Positions 1-6,754 of a DNA stretch of 7,041 bases are shown one piece after another. The stretch covers positions 5,139-12,179 of the forward strand of contig DGZP01000075.1 of assembly GCA_002398565.1 (NCBI GenBank). The letters run 5' to 3'. Both the position numbers and the translations under genes were made by a program. Position 1 is the stretch's first letter; each line of letters opens with the position of its first letter. A model generated the notes under the pieces. It was given only the letters and a program-made list of their open reading frames with translations. It was not told the DNA's origin and did no database searches. The stretch comes from Proteiniphilum sp. UBA4977 (GTDB lineage Bacteria; Bacteroidota; Bacteroidia; Bacteroidales; Dysgonomonadaceae).

Positions 1-360
1 GACGGGGTTTACCGAATGCTTACAGTGGACACTAATGATATTCATATATAAACGAAAATCACCACATTCGCACAAAATATTCGATTATGGACGAATATAT
101 TGCAATAATTGAAAAGTATAACTTATGGGTAGCTTACACAAATAGGAAAGGTGACAGTAGTGCTTCAAAAATAGTTTTACACTATGATGACACTTCAATG
201 GGTAATTTCCAAAAAAAAAGAGCTACAACTTTAAGCTGTAACCCTTTTCTTGCGGTATGAACGGGACTTTGAATCACATGGTAAACGGCTGTATAGAAAC
301 GGATAAGTTTACTGAAAATTGAGATGCAACACGAATCAACCTCGAATGAAATGCAGTCAA
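1..360. other. Mostly non-coding region, no recognised gene
   Basis: This stretch downstream of the outer-membrane protein gene holds no reading frame that I recognise. It contains a possible 57-codon frame (87-260, listed separately), a run of nine A (211-219), and a loose inverted repeat GTAAAC (281-286) / GTTTAC (307-312) with a 20-base gap. That repeat could be a weak end-of-transcript structure for the minus-strand genes. There is no T-run after it, so I do not call it a terminator. No clear promoter of the TAnnTTTG type was found. Confidence 0.5.
87..260 (+). CDS. Possible small hypothetical protein, 57 aa
   Basis: An ATG at 87 opens a 57-codon frame ending in TGA at 258-260; the frame is already open from position 36, after a TAA. 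The predicted peptide begins MDEYIAIIEKYNLWVAY, then has a polar middle (TNRKGDSSASK) and a hydrophobic/aromatic stretch (IVLHYDD). It has no signal peptide, membrane helix or motif I recognise. The start is preceded by A-rich sequence, which is normal for Bacteroidota, but no promoter is visible. The amino-acid composition is protein-like, yet a frame this short can occur by chance. It could be a real small gene, the remnant of a larger one, or non-coding. Confidence 0.25.
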   Translation: MDEYIAIIEKYNLWVAYTNRKGDSSASKIVLHYDDTSMGNFQKKRATTLSCNPFLAV

Positions 361-900
361 TTAAAACTTAAACGATACACCTGCGTTTAAAACGGCTATT
401 CCGTACCCTAATTCGGCAAAAGCAGCGAAATTATCATTAAAAAACCAGCGGCTGCCGAGAAAAATAGAGTATCCTATTCCGCTTCCGTAACTGTTTGGTC
501 CCGTGTAATCTCCACTCGAAGAATATGTCACGATATTATAACCCAGCATCAAACCCACGTAAGGATCGAGTTGTGGAACACTTTTGAAACCGTGGTGATG
601 GTATGCACCGCGCGCTCCCACTAACCAGTAATTCCATTTCTGAGAGTAACCTGCGTCTTTGTAGGAATATCCGGCATTTCCGAAATAGCCTCCGATGCTT
701 ATTACTCCGGCATCTTCAATATCCCACATTCCGTGGTCGTAAGCGAGTGTCACGGCAGGACGTCCGGTGCCCAGGCCGCCTAAAACGGTTCCTATACCGA
801 TTCCTAAGTTTACTGCGCCCATGTCTTTTTGAAACTGTTGAGCGGATAAAGGCATGATTGTTACGGCTGCCAATAGGGCAATAAAGATAACTTTTTTCAT
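361..900 (-). CDS. Small outer-membrane beta-barrel protein
   Basis: This 179-residue protein starts with a clear signal peptide: MKK, a hydrophobic core and a likely cleavage after Ala20 in LSAQQ. The mature part is rich in Gly, Tyr, Phe and Ser in alternating patterns expected of amphipathic beta strands (for example GVISIGGYFGNAGYSY and GIGYSIFLGSRWFF). It ends in Phe, the usual C-terminal residue recognised by the barrel-assembly machinery. The length fits a small barrel of about eight strands, of the broad OMP_b-brl type. It lies 73 bases downstream of the lipoprotein gene on the same strand, and only a weak promoter-like sequence is visible between them, so co-transcription is likely. 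A role in the envelope is inferred; no substrate or enzymatic function can be read from the sequence. Confidence 0.8.
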   Translation of the reverse strand: MKKVIFIALLAAVTIMPLSAQQFQKDMGAVNLGIGIGTVLGGLGTGRPAVTLAYDHGMWDIEDAGVISIGGYFGNAGYSYKDAGYSQKWNYWLVGARGAYHHHGFKSVPQLDPYVGLMLGYNIVTYSSSGDYTGPNSYGSGIGYSIFLGSRWFFNDNFAAFAELGYGIAVLNAGVSFKF

Positions 901-973
901 TGTTTTTGATTTTTAAAATGTAGAAAATAATTTGTTTATTTTATCATTGAATTGAAGATTAATACCTTTTATA

Positions 974-2077
974 TCAGGGATTCTTTGCGTAACGGATATT
1001 CACACTTTCCTCGTAATAGGGATTACCACTATAAGCATTTCGAAATCCCAGCCAATCGCCTTTTGCTGGTGCAGAGGCATTTCCATCACCGTTCGTGTCG
1101 CCGCCTACCGAATCGTCTTTATATGAAGTGAGAATCGCTGAGGATGGCAGGATAACGTTTGATGCCGAACTGCGTTGAATGCCGGCACCGGCCCGCTTGA
1201 ATTTTATCACGGCATTAGAGCCTATGTCAATTACCTGAGAACCGTATACCTGTATATATTCATCCAATATATAAGGCACTTCGGTAACATGCCATTGCAC
1301 GGTTGCATCCAAACCGCCGCTGCTGCGTATCATGGCAATTCCGTTGTGGCTGTTTTGTTGTTGTGGATTCTCCGGATTATGGAATTTATTGTTGGGATTC
1401 ACCGTGTAGTGCGTCCAGACATACAACGGTTTTCCATTGTCATAGAACGAATTGTTGGTAAACTTTTGCATTTCGGGGTTGGTCATCGCCGCACCACCGT
1501 AGAATGCCGTGGCATTTTCGTAGGATGCTGACGGACTGAAAAGCGTATGCGCAAACCGGCAGTTGTCGAATTCGAAAGAACTAGCACCTACCTTTAATGC
1601 GTTATAAAATCCACCGCTGTTTTGTCCGGCATAAAAGAAATCCACGTATTTAAACAGGTGTCCCGTGCCATCTTGCAGATTGATCCTTTCCCAATCACCT
1701 TTTTCAGGCATCGTGAGTGCTGCATCACCATTGGAGTCGCCACAATAGCGGTCATCGGCAAGCGATGTGAATACAATGCGTTTTTGCGGTGTACCGGCTG
1801 CTATTACTTTTCCTTCGATAACATTAATGGAAGCATCTTTCAGCTTCACGGTTACCCCGGGTTCTATTGTCAATACATTGCGTATGGATATCGTCTGTCT
1901 GATTACATAGACGTTTCCCTCTGTCCACGTGGTAGGTGTGGTAATGTTCTCCGTTACTTCTACGATGTTGCAGCCTTGTGGAATTTCTTCCTGCAACAAA
2001 TCGTCCTTTTCGCACGAAGCGAGAAACAAAAGTGCGGCAAGCATTGCCAAACAAGTAAAATTAAAATACTTTTTCAT
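974..2077 (-). CDS. Lipoprotein with two beta-helix-type Asp/Gly repeats
   Basis: This 367-residue protein has a lipoprotein signal peptide with lipobox LASC; Cys22 would be lipidated. After it comes CEKDD, an acidic stretch of the sort often linked to surface export in Bacteroidota. Residues 56-80 (VYVIRQTISIRNVLTIEPG and following) match the start of right-handed beta-helix-like Bacteroidota proteins. Two 26-residue segments, 104-129 and 317-342, are clear copies: each begins TS, has DD four residues later, then GDxNGD and ends KGDW. The Asp/Asn/Gly clusters resemble calcium-binding loops. The second copy is followed by only 25 residues, so the repeat unit is cut short relative to the first; this may be natural. 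It is first in a probable operon with the outer-membrane protein and divergent from the histidine kinase. Its function is unknown, possibly a surface binding protein. Confidence 0.85.
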   Translation of the reverse strand: MKKYFNFTCLAMLAALLFLASCEKDDLLQEEIPQGCNIVEVTENITTPTTWTEGNVYVIRQTISIRNVLTIEPGVTVKLKDASINVIEGKVIAAGTPQKRIVFTSLADDRYCGDSNGDAALTMPEKGDWERINLQDGTGHLFKYVDFFYAGQNSGGFYNALKVGASSFEFDNCRFAHTLFSPSASYENATAFYGGAAMTNPEMQKFTNNSFYDNGKPLYVWTHYTVNPNNKFHNPENPQQQNSHNGIAMIRSSGGLDATVQWHVTEVPYILDEYIQVYGSQVIDIGSNAVIKFKRAGAGIQRSSASNVILPSSAILTSYKDDSVGGDTNGDGNASAPAKGDWLGFRNAYSGNPYYEESVNIRYAKNP

Positions 2078-2174
2078 TGCTGTGATGATTTAAAATGTTG
2101 ATTTAATATTTTGTATTGTGTTAAAGATGACCGTTAGTTTTTATTTTCGATATTTTTACACATCTTTACCGATG

Positions 2175-2182
2175 CAAATGTA
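2175..2182 (-). promoter_or_regulatory. Predicted -7 element for the lipoprotein operon
   Basis: On the minus strand this reads TACATTTG, a full match to the Bacteroidota -7 consensus TAnnTTTG, about 98 bases upstream of the lipoprotein start codon. I see no convincing -33 TTTG at the usual 19-21 base spacing; the nearest TTTG is 27 bases away. The call therefore rests on the -7 element only. Confidence 0.4.
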
Positions 2183-2204
2183 CAGTGTCGCGAAAGCGAA
2201 AAAT

Positions 2205-2220
2205 ACCCCCAAAAAGGGGT
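2205..2220. promoter_or_regulatory. Small G+C hairpin between divergent promoters
   Basis: ACCCC, a six-base spacer CAAAAA, then GGGGT forms a perfect five-pair inverted repeat in an otherwise A+T-rich region. It lies between the -7 elements predicted for the lipoprotein operon and the histidine kinase, directly beside the kinase's possible -33 position. Bases on both sides are A-rich and T-rich, which also resembles a short terminator, but no plus-strand gene ends upstream of it. It may be an operator or may have no function. Confidence 0.3.
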
Positions 2221-2251
2221 TTTATCTTGTGGCGGTTCAATATTAACTTTG
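2221..2251 (+). promoter_or_regulatory. Predicted promoter of the kinase/regulator operon
   Basis: TAACTTTG at 2244-2251 matches the Bacteroidota -7 consensus TAnnTTTG in full. TTTA at 2221-2224 lies 19 bases upstream and is a one-mismatch -33 element (consensus TTTG). Transcription would start near 2256-2260, giving a leader of about 50 bases before the kinase start at 2309. Confidence 0.5.
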
Positions 2252-2308
2252 TCATAAGTAAAAAATTAAAGACTCACAGCTTTATAACACACTTGTAATT
2301 AAATAATT

Positions 2309-4234
2309 ATGAGAATAAGGAATCCAATTATTATATGTCTTCCACTCTTCTTTCTCTTTTTCATGTCGATAAGGTTGTTTTCGCAGGATGTGGATTCACT
2401 TGTTTTGAAGCATACAGACAAGCATGGAAAAGTGAATGTTGATTCAATGCTGGCAGTGGGTAAGCAATACCTTTACAGTCGTCCTGCCAAGTCGTTCGAA
2501 ATTACCGAAAGAGCTATCGCCATCGCCGAAGAACAGAAAGACCAGATGCAGCTCGCCAGCAGCTACAGAAGCATAGGGGCTATATTTACGTTGATAAATA
2601 CTGATTTAGACTCATCGTTTCATTACCTGGAAAAAGCGGAACATGCCTACCGTAAGTTACAGACAAGGGAAGCCACTCTCGGCTTGGGAATGGTCTTTCA
2701 TAATTATGGTACAGTGAAACAGATTCAAGGTGATTACGTAAAAGCCATCGATTATTACATTCAGGCATCGAAGATATTTGATGAAGTTGAGGATTCTCAA
2801 TTTTCGCCTTATACACTCAATAATCTTGCCACATTATATGGTCTCGTGGGTGATGCTCAGAAATCGGAAGCGTATGCGCACCAATGTATCTCCTTGGCTG
2901 ATAAAAACGGAGATGAGTTTATGACTGCAACAGGGCGTATTATTTTAGCCGATGCGTTAATGACTCAAGAAAAGTACGAAGAGGTGCTCCCTTTGCTTCA
3001 TCAAATATTGGATTATGGCAAGGAGCAGGATGACCCATACAAAATATTTCTGTATCATCTAAATTACGGCAAGTATTTGATGAGTTATAAAAAAGATTAT
3101 GCTTCAGCCCTGCAGGAGTATGAAAAAGCGCAGCAACTCGCCACACAAGTTGGTGATGAGTGGGAGATCATGCGCAATGACCTGGCTCTTTCCGAAGCAT
3201 ATCTGATGAATGAACAGTATGGCAAATCACAAGAAGCGGCAGCAAAGGCGCTGAACACTGCCAAAAAGCTGCAAGCGAAAGACAAGCAGCGCGAATCGCT
3301 GTGGGTATTGGCACATACAAACGCACATAACCGTGATTTTGAAACTGCTTTTCAGCAACTTGATTCGGCATACCTGTTAAAAGATTCTGTTTATGCTGAA
3401 AACAACCGGCAGCAAATGGCATTGTTGGAAACGGAATATCAAACAGAGAAAAAAGAAATCCGGATCAACACATTGGAGAAAGAACGTGTTCTTTATGGAA
3501 TCATATTCGCGGTAAGCTTATTGGGAATAATTATTTTGCTGGGAGCACTCTATCTTCGTCAGAGAGCAAAAAAACACCTGGCTCAGCAACAGGTGATTCA
3601 ATTGGAAAAAGAAAAACAACTCATTGCCACACATGCCATTCTTGAAGGAGAAGCCACCGAGCGCACACGTTTGGCGCGCGACCTGCACGACGGACTTGGC
3701 GGCATGCTTTCGGCAGTGAAACTTAATTTATTTGATATGAAAAAAGGTGGAGCACTCCTCGCTTCGGAAGATGTGATACAATTTAATAAAGTGGTGGATA
3801 TGCTGGACAGCTCCATCAACGAGCTAAGGCGCGTTGCGCATAACATGATGCCCGATTCACTCTCGCGATACGGGTTAAAGGTTTCGTTGCAGGATTTTTG
3901 CGATAGCCTTTCCATCGTGCAGTTTCATTTCTTCGGCAATGATGAACGTCTTGAGAACACATTGGAGATCATGATTTACCGCAGCGTACACGAGTTGGTA
4001 AACAACGCGCTGAAATATGCCGAGGCGGAAAACATAAACGTACAGATCGTTCAGCAACCCGACAGGGTTTCGCTCACCGTGCAGGACGATGGGAAAGGCT
4101 TCGATCCAACTACTCCTGTTAAAGGCACCGGACTGAACAACATTCGCACGCGCGCGGAATCGGTTGGCGGAAGCATGAATATCTTCTCTGAACCGGGAAA
4201 AGGAACTGAAATTAACGTGGAGTTCAAAATTTAA
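2309..4234 (+). CDS. TPR-containing sensor histidine kinase (HisKA_3 type)
   Basis: This 641-residue protein is the sensor of a two-component pair. A signal peptide (about 1-25) leads into an extracytoplasmic region of tetratricopeptide repeats (about 50-375, with recognisable units such as NYGTVKQIQGDYVKAIDYYI). One membrane helix follows at 394-416 and then a charged, probably coiled-coil linker. The dimerisation/phosphotransfer segment contains ARDLHDGLGG, with His460 as the phosphorylated residue. The ATPase domain shows HELVNNA (Asn565/566, N box), DDGKGFD (593-599, G1 box), GTGLNNI (606-612) and EPGKGTEI (628-635). All key residues are present. It has no receiver domain of its own. The response regulator starts 49 bases downstream (22 if the earlier ATG is used). 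The TPR region probably senses a periplasmic partner or state; the signal is unknown. Confidence 0.95.
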   Translation: MRIRNPIIICLPLFFLFFMSIRLFSQDVDSLVLKHTDKHGKVNVDSMLAVGKQYLYSRPAKSFEITERAIAIAEEQKDQMQLASSYRSIGAIFTLINTDLDSSFHYLEKAEHAYRKLQTREATLGLGMVFHNYGTVKQIQGDYVKAIDYYIQASKIFDEVEDSQFSPYTLNNLATLYGLVGDAQKSEAYAHQCISLADKNGDEFMTATGRIILADALMTQEKYEEVLPLLHQILDYGKEQDDPYKIFLYHLNYGKYLMSYKKDYASALQEYEKAQQLATQVGDEWEIMRNDLALSEAYLMNEQYGKSQEAAAKALNTAKKLQAKDKQRESLWVLAHTNAHNRDFETAFQQLDSAYLLKDSVYAENNRQQMALLETEYQTEKKEIRINTLEKERVLYGIIFAVSLLGIIILLGALYLRQRAKKHLAQQQVIQLEKEKQLIATHAILEGEATERTRLARDLHDGLGGMLSAVKLNLFDMKKGGALLASEDVIQFNKVVDMLDSSINELRRVAHNMMPDSLSRYGLKVSLQDFCDSLSIVQFHFFGNDERLENTLEIMIYRSVHELVNNALKYAEAENINVQIVQQPDRVSLTVQDDGKGFDPTTPVKGTGLNNIRTRAESVGGSMNIFSEPGKGTEINVEFKI

Positions 4235-4283
4235 AGAGACTGAAGACAGGTGTCGGATGACGAATGCAAAACATAAATTTAAC

Positions 4284-4895
4284 ATGATAACCGTACATAT
4301 TGTTGATGACCATAAAATATTGGTGGAAGGCCTGCAAAAACTAGTCGATGAATCGGGATTTGCCAAAACCACGGCTGTCAGTTATACCGGCAAAGAATGT
4401 ATGACGCAACTGCGGCGCGAGCAACCCGATGTGATTTTGCTCGATATAAACCTTCCCGATGCCAGCGGCATTGATTTGTGCAAGGAAATAAAATCGCTTT
4501 TCCCGAAAGTGAAGATTGTGGCGTTGACAAGTTATTCTGAATACGCCATCGTGAGGCAGATGATAGAGAACGGTGCTTCGGGATACGTGATTAAAAACGC
4601 CATGCCCGAAGAAATCCTGATGAGCATCGAGTCGGTTGCCGACGGCGAGACTTTTCTCTGCGAGCAGATCGATATGCTGATGAAGCGCTCCACCAAACAG
4701 CATATCTGGCTCACACCACGCGAGAAAGAATTATTGAAATTCATTGCCGATGGCTTCACGAATGTAGAAATCGCCGAAAAACTGTTTCTCAGCGTTGAAA
4801 CCGTGAACAGTTACCGGAAAAATCTGCTCCTCAAACTCGGTGCACGCAATACAGCCGTCTTGGTTAAAATGGCATATGAAGAAAAATTGATATGA
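4284..4895 (+). CDS. NarL/LuxR-family response regulator
   Basis: This 203-residue protein is the partner of the kinase encoded just upstream. The receiver domain (about 1-120) has the acidic pair Asp8/Asp9, the phosphorylation site Asp54 in LLDINLP, the switch Thr82 and Lys104 in VIKNA, a complete active set. A LuxR-type helix-turn-helix occupies 143-203 (LTPREKELL, then NVEIAEKL and the recognition region ETVNSYRKNLLLKL). Phosphorylation by the kinase should drive dimerisation and DNA binding. I chose the ATG at 4284 because it gives the usual family start MITVHIVDDH; an in-frame ATG at 4257 would add nine residues and cannot be excluded. The target genes are not shown by the sequence; the divergent lipoprotein operon is the obvious candidate. 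Confidence 0.93.
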   Translation: MITVHIVDDHKILVEGLQKLVDESGFAKTTAVSYTGKECMTQLRREQPDVILLDINLPDASGIDLCKEIKSLFPKVKIVALTSYSEYAIVRQMIENGASGYVIKNAMPEEILMSIESVADGETFLCEQIDMLMKRSTKQHIWLTPREKELLKFIADGFTNVEIAEKLFLSVETVNSYRKNLLLKLGARNTAVLVKMAYEEKLI

Positions 4896-5148
4896 CTCTG
4901 TGGCGTAAGACTCTTGCCAAATAAAGTGAATATTCTTGTCTGACCTGGAACTGTCCTACAAATTGGGAAGGCTACAGAATGAAAACTTGTTTCAAAAGGC
5001 AGGTTTTTGGATGATCAATTTATTGATTCGAGAGATCGTAAGATAATTCTTACAATAGTTCCATTTTTGTTTCCGGTGTCTGACTTGTCGGTAATCGTGT
5101 AATTAATTTCAAATTATGGGAAGAGATAGTCCACAATTGAATCATTAT
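4896..5148. other. Convergent intergenic region, weak hairpins only
   Basis: This lies between the 3' ends of the response regulator (plus) and the PAS-LuxR gene (minus). It contains two small perfect inverted repeats: ATCAAT-TT-ATTGAT (5014-5027) and GTAAGA-TAAT-TCTTAC (5038-5053), the latter followed by T-rich sequence, so it may be a weak terminator for the plus-strand operon. An eight-base direct repeat TGTCTGAC occurs at 4937-4944 and 5077-5084. No gene, insertion sequence end or RNA is recognisable. Base composition becomes more A+T-rich across this stretch. Confidence 0.45.
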
Positions 5149-5910
5149 TTATATCAATCGATAATTTATTGCAAAACTGATTGCTTCTGAGATGTTGGCT
5201 ACATCTAGTTTTTCTAACAGGCTTTTCCGGTAGGACTTTACAGTATCAAAGGAACGACTTATAATGTCAGCTATTTCATTCATTGTATATCCCATAGCTG
5301 ATAGTTTTAGCACTTCTCTTTCCATGTCTTTTAGTTCAGGACGAGACATTTCCATCCACTTTCTTTTCTGTCTATTGTATATCCAAAATTGCTTGGATTT
5401 ATATTTCGACATAACAAGTTCTCCGAATCTGTTACCGCTTGATATGGAGGCTGTACAAAGACCTAACCAAACCTGCCCATTTTCCGTTAATCTTAAAGGA
5501 GTTATCTGATGGTTTATTAACTGTTTTTTTTGCGAGAGACTATTAATGATGTGAAAATCATATGAGATTGTATAGTTTTTCTTTTCTTTAATAGGAATGT
5601 TCTGGATAAACTGAAATCCAACGCTATTCGCTTCAAGTAACAGGTTTAAGTCCTCTGAGGGAACTTGATTGATATAGAATTTATATCCTAACTGTCTTAC
5701 TTCACTAGCATCCATTCCACAAAGAAAGAGAGGATTCTCTGAAACATAAAGAAAGTTTTGCCTATAATAGTCGATCACATAAACACTCCTATAGGTAGTT
5801 CGAGCAAAAGCGTCAATATCTTCAAGTATAGTCGCAACTGCATTGTAAGCCTCTTCAGGAATCTCATCTATTCTATTTTCTTTAATAAAAAAGTCTTTTA
5901 CTTTTATCAT
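5149..5910 (-). CDS. PAS-LuxR transcription regulator next to acyl synthase
   Basis: This 253-residue protein is a one-component regulator. The N-terminal part has a PAS-like segment (about 41-155): VYVIDYYRQNFLYVSENP and then a PSEDL motif, which resembles the PxD stretch common in PAS_3-type domains. The C-terminal 61 residues (193-253) are a LuxR/GerE helix-turn-helix with Glu197, EIA at 212-214 and recognition region DTVKSYRKSLLEKL. There is no receiver domain and no phosphorylatable Asp site, so activity is probably set by a ligand or by the PAS domain. I start it at the ATG at 5910: a full -7 element lies at 5937-5944, between this ATG and an alternative upstream ATG at 5964, which would add 18 residues. 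It is divergent from the GNAT-like synthase, which suggests that it regulates that gene. The ligand is unknown. Confidence 0.88.
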   Translation of the reverse strand: MIKVKDFFIKENRIDEIPEEAYNAVATILEDIDAFARTTYRSVYVIDYYRQNFLYVSENPLFLCGMDASEVRQLGYKFYINQVPSEDLNLLLEANSVGFQFIQNIPIKEKKNYTISYDFHIINSLSQKKQLINHQITPLRLTENGQVWLGLCTASISSGNRFGELVMSKYKSKQFWIYNRQKRKWMEMSRPELKDMEREVLKLSAMGYTMNEIADIISRSFDTVKSYRKSLLEKLDVANISEAISFAINYRLI

Positions 5911-5936
5911 ATAACAAACTTGGGAAATATTAACAT

Positions 5937-5944
5937 CAAAGATA
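5937..5944 (-). promoter_or_regulatory. Predicted -7 element for the PAS-LuxR gene
   Basis: On the minus strand this reads TATCTTTG, a full match to TAnnTTTG, 26 bases upstream of the chosen start codon, so the leader would be about 20 bases. No good -33 element is seen at 19-21 bases; a TTG lies only 14 bases away. A weak -33 is typical of promoters that need an activator, but that is inference. Confidence 0.45.
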
Positions 5945-5980
5945 AAAAAACTTTTTGACAACATTATTGAGAATCAAAAT

Positions 5981-5994
5981 TACCCATTTGGGTA
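5981..5994. promoter_or_regulatory. Perfect dyad, candidate operator for the PAS-LuxR protein
   Basis: TACCCA, two bases, then TGGGTA is a perfect 14-base inverted repeat, and the only G/C-containing dyad in this A+T-rich divergent region. It abuts the -33 element of the synthase promoter, and its centre lies roughly 40-45 bases upstream of the predicted start of transcription, where lux-box-type sites sit in LuxR-activated promoters. It is about 37 bases upstream of the regulator's -7 element, so it could serve both genes. Binding is inferred from position and symmetry only. Confidence 0.5.
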
Positions 5995-6025
5995 TTGCTA
6001 TTTATTAAAAGTACGGCTATTTTTG
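5995..6025 (+). promoter_or_regulatory. Predicted promoter of the GNAT/acyl synthase gene
   Basis: TATTTTTG at 6018-6025 is a full match to the Bacteroidota -7 consensus TAnnTTTG. TTG at 5995-5997 lies 20 bases upstream, a normal -33 spacing. Transcription should begin near 6030, giving a leader of about 30 bases. The heptamer GCTATTT occurs twice here (5997-6003 and 6016-6022). Confidence 0.55.
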
Positions 6026-6058
6026 CGTGATTTAGTGGTAATTTTTATAAACACAATA

Positions 6059-6754
6059 ATGGACAAATATATCACATCTTTTGAAAACTGTTCGATATGG
6101 CAACTCTCAAAAGCAGGTCTTCTCTCCCTATCAAAGTTTGTTGTAAATGAGAACTATAAACATCACAAAATTTTAACCGACAATACACAAAAAAAAAGAG
6201 AAGAGGTTATGGCAGTTTATAGAGAGGAGATCCAATATTTTTCAAAATCGAATATTTTTGTGGCAAAGAACCGCCAAAATGAAATCATTGGTACAATTCG
6301 CATAATGGAATGGAATAGAAATGATGAACTTCCAATAACAAAAATATTCGGGATCAAAGAACTAGATGATATTTCTCCTGCAAATAGCAACGCTCACATT
6401 TGGCATGTCGGTCGATTTGCCGTACGTTCCGATTTAGGGAACCACGGAATACAACTATTCAGAATTTTAATGATGTATGCTATTATGCCGATTATGCAAT
6501 ATGAGAAAGGTATAATGTTTGCAGAGTGCGATAGTAAATTATTTAGAATCGTCAACCAACTAGGATTTAGAGCTATTGCATTGAATGAAGGCATACAATA
6601 CTTAGGATCTGATACAATTCCCATGTACTCAACACGTGATGGTATGCTAGAGTTTCTGGAAAGGAATATGAATTTATTACTTGATAAGAAGGAGAATGTA
6701 AAAGATAATTTGCCGCATCTTATTTCTACTTTTATGAATAGGCTAAGAGCATAA
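6059..6754 (+). CDS. GNAT-fold protein, probable N-acyl amino acid/autoinducer-type synthase
   Basis: This 231-residue protein has the core of an acyltransferase of the GNAT superfamily. Residues 66-82 (IFVAKNRQNEIIGTIRI) fit paired central strands. IWHVGRFAVR (114-123) matches the strand-plus-Arg pattern of FeeM-like N-acyl amino acid synthases and LuxI relatives. RSDLGNHGIQLFRILM (123-138) is a degenerate acyl-donor loop and helix, and LFRIVNQLGFRAI (161-173) is the usual GNAT C-terminal helix before a strand. A C-terminal tail (about 195-231) extends beyond the fold. I start it at ATG 6059; a TTG at 6023 overlaps the promoter and is unlikely. By family it would join an acyl group from a CoA or carrier protein to an amine; the real substrates are unknown. 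A plain acetyltransferase is the main alternative. Divergence from a LuxR-type regulator favours a signalling product. Confidence 0.82.
   Translation: MDKYITSFENCSIWQLSKAGLLSLSKFVVNENYKHHKILTDNTQKKREEVMAVYREEIQYFSKSNIFVAKNRQNEIIGTIRIMEWNRNDELPITKIFGIKELDDISPANSNAHIWHVGRFAVRSDLGNHGIQLFRILMMYAIMPIMQYEKGIMFAECDSKLFRIVNQLGFRAIALNEGIQYLGSDTIPMYSTRDGMLEFLERNMNLLLDKKENVKDNLPHLISTFMNRLRA

Noticed and set aside
126..204. TGGGTA half-sites at 126-131 and 199-204
   Set aside because: They match one arm of the candidate operator but have no inverted partner nearby and no promoter beside them; a six-base match is expected by chance.
1622..2101. 159-codon plus-strand frame opposite the lipoprotein
   Set aside because: Cysteine-rich translation with no domain, opposite a gene with a clear lipoprotein signal and internal repeats.
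3875..4372. 165-codon frame antisense to the kinase/regulator junction
   Set aside because: It lies opposite the conserved ATPase domain and the start of the receiver domain, so it is a shadow frame.
5014..5027. ATCAAT-TT-ATTGAT dyad with the same 6-2-6 layout as the candidate operator
   Set aside because: Its sequence is unrelated, it is A+T-rich and lies between convergent genes, away from any promoter.
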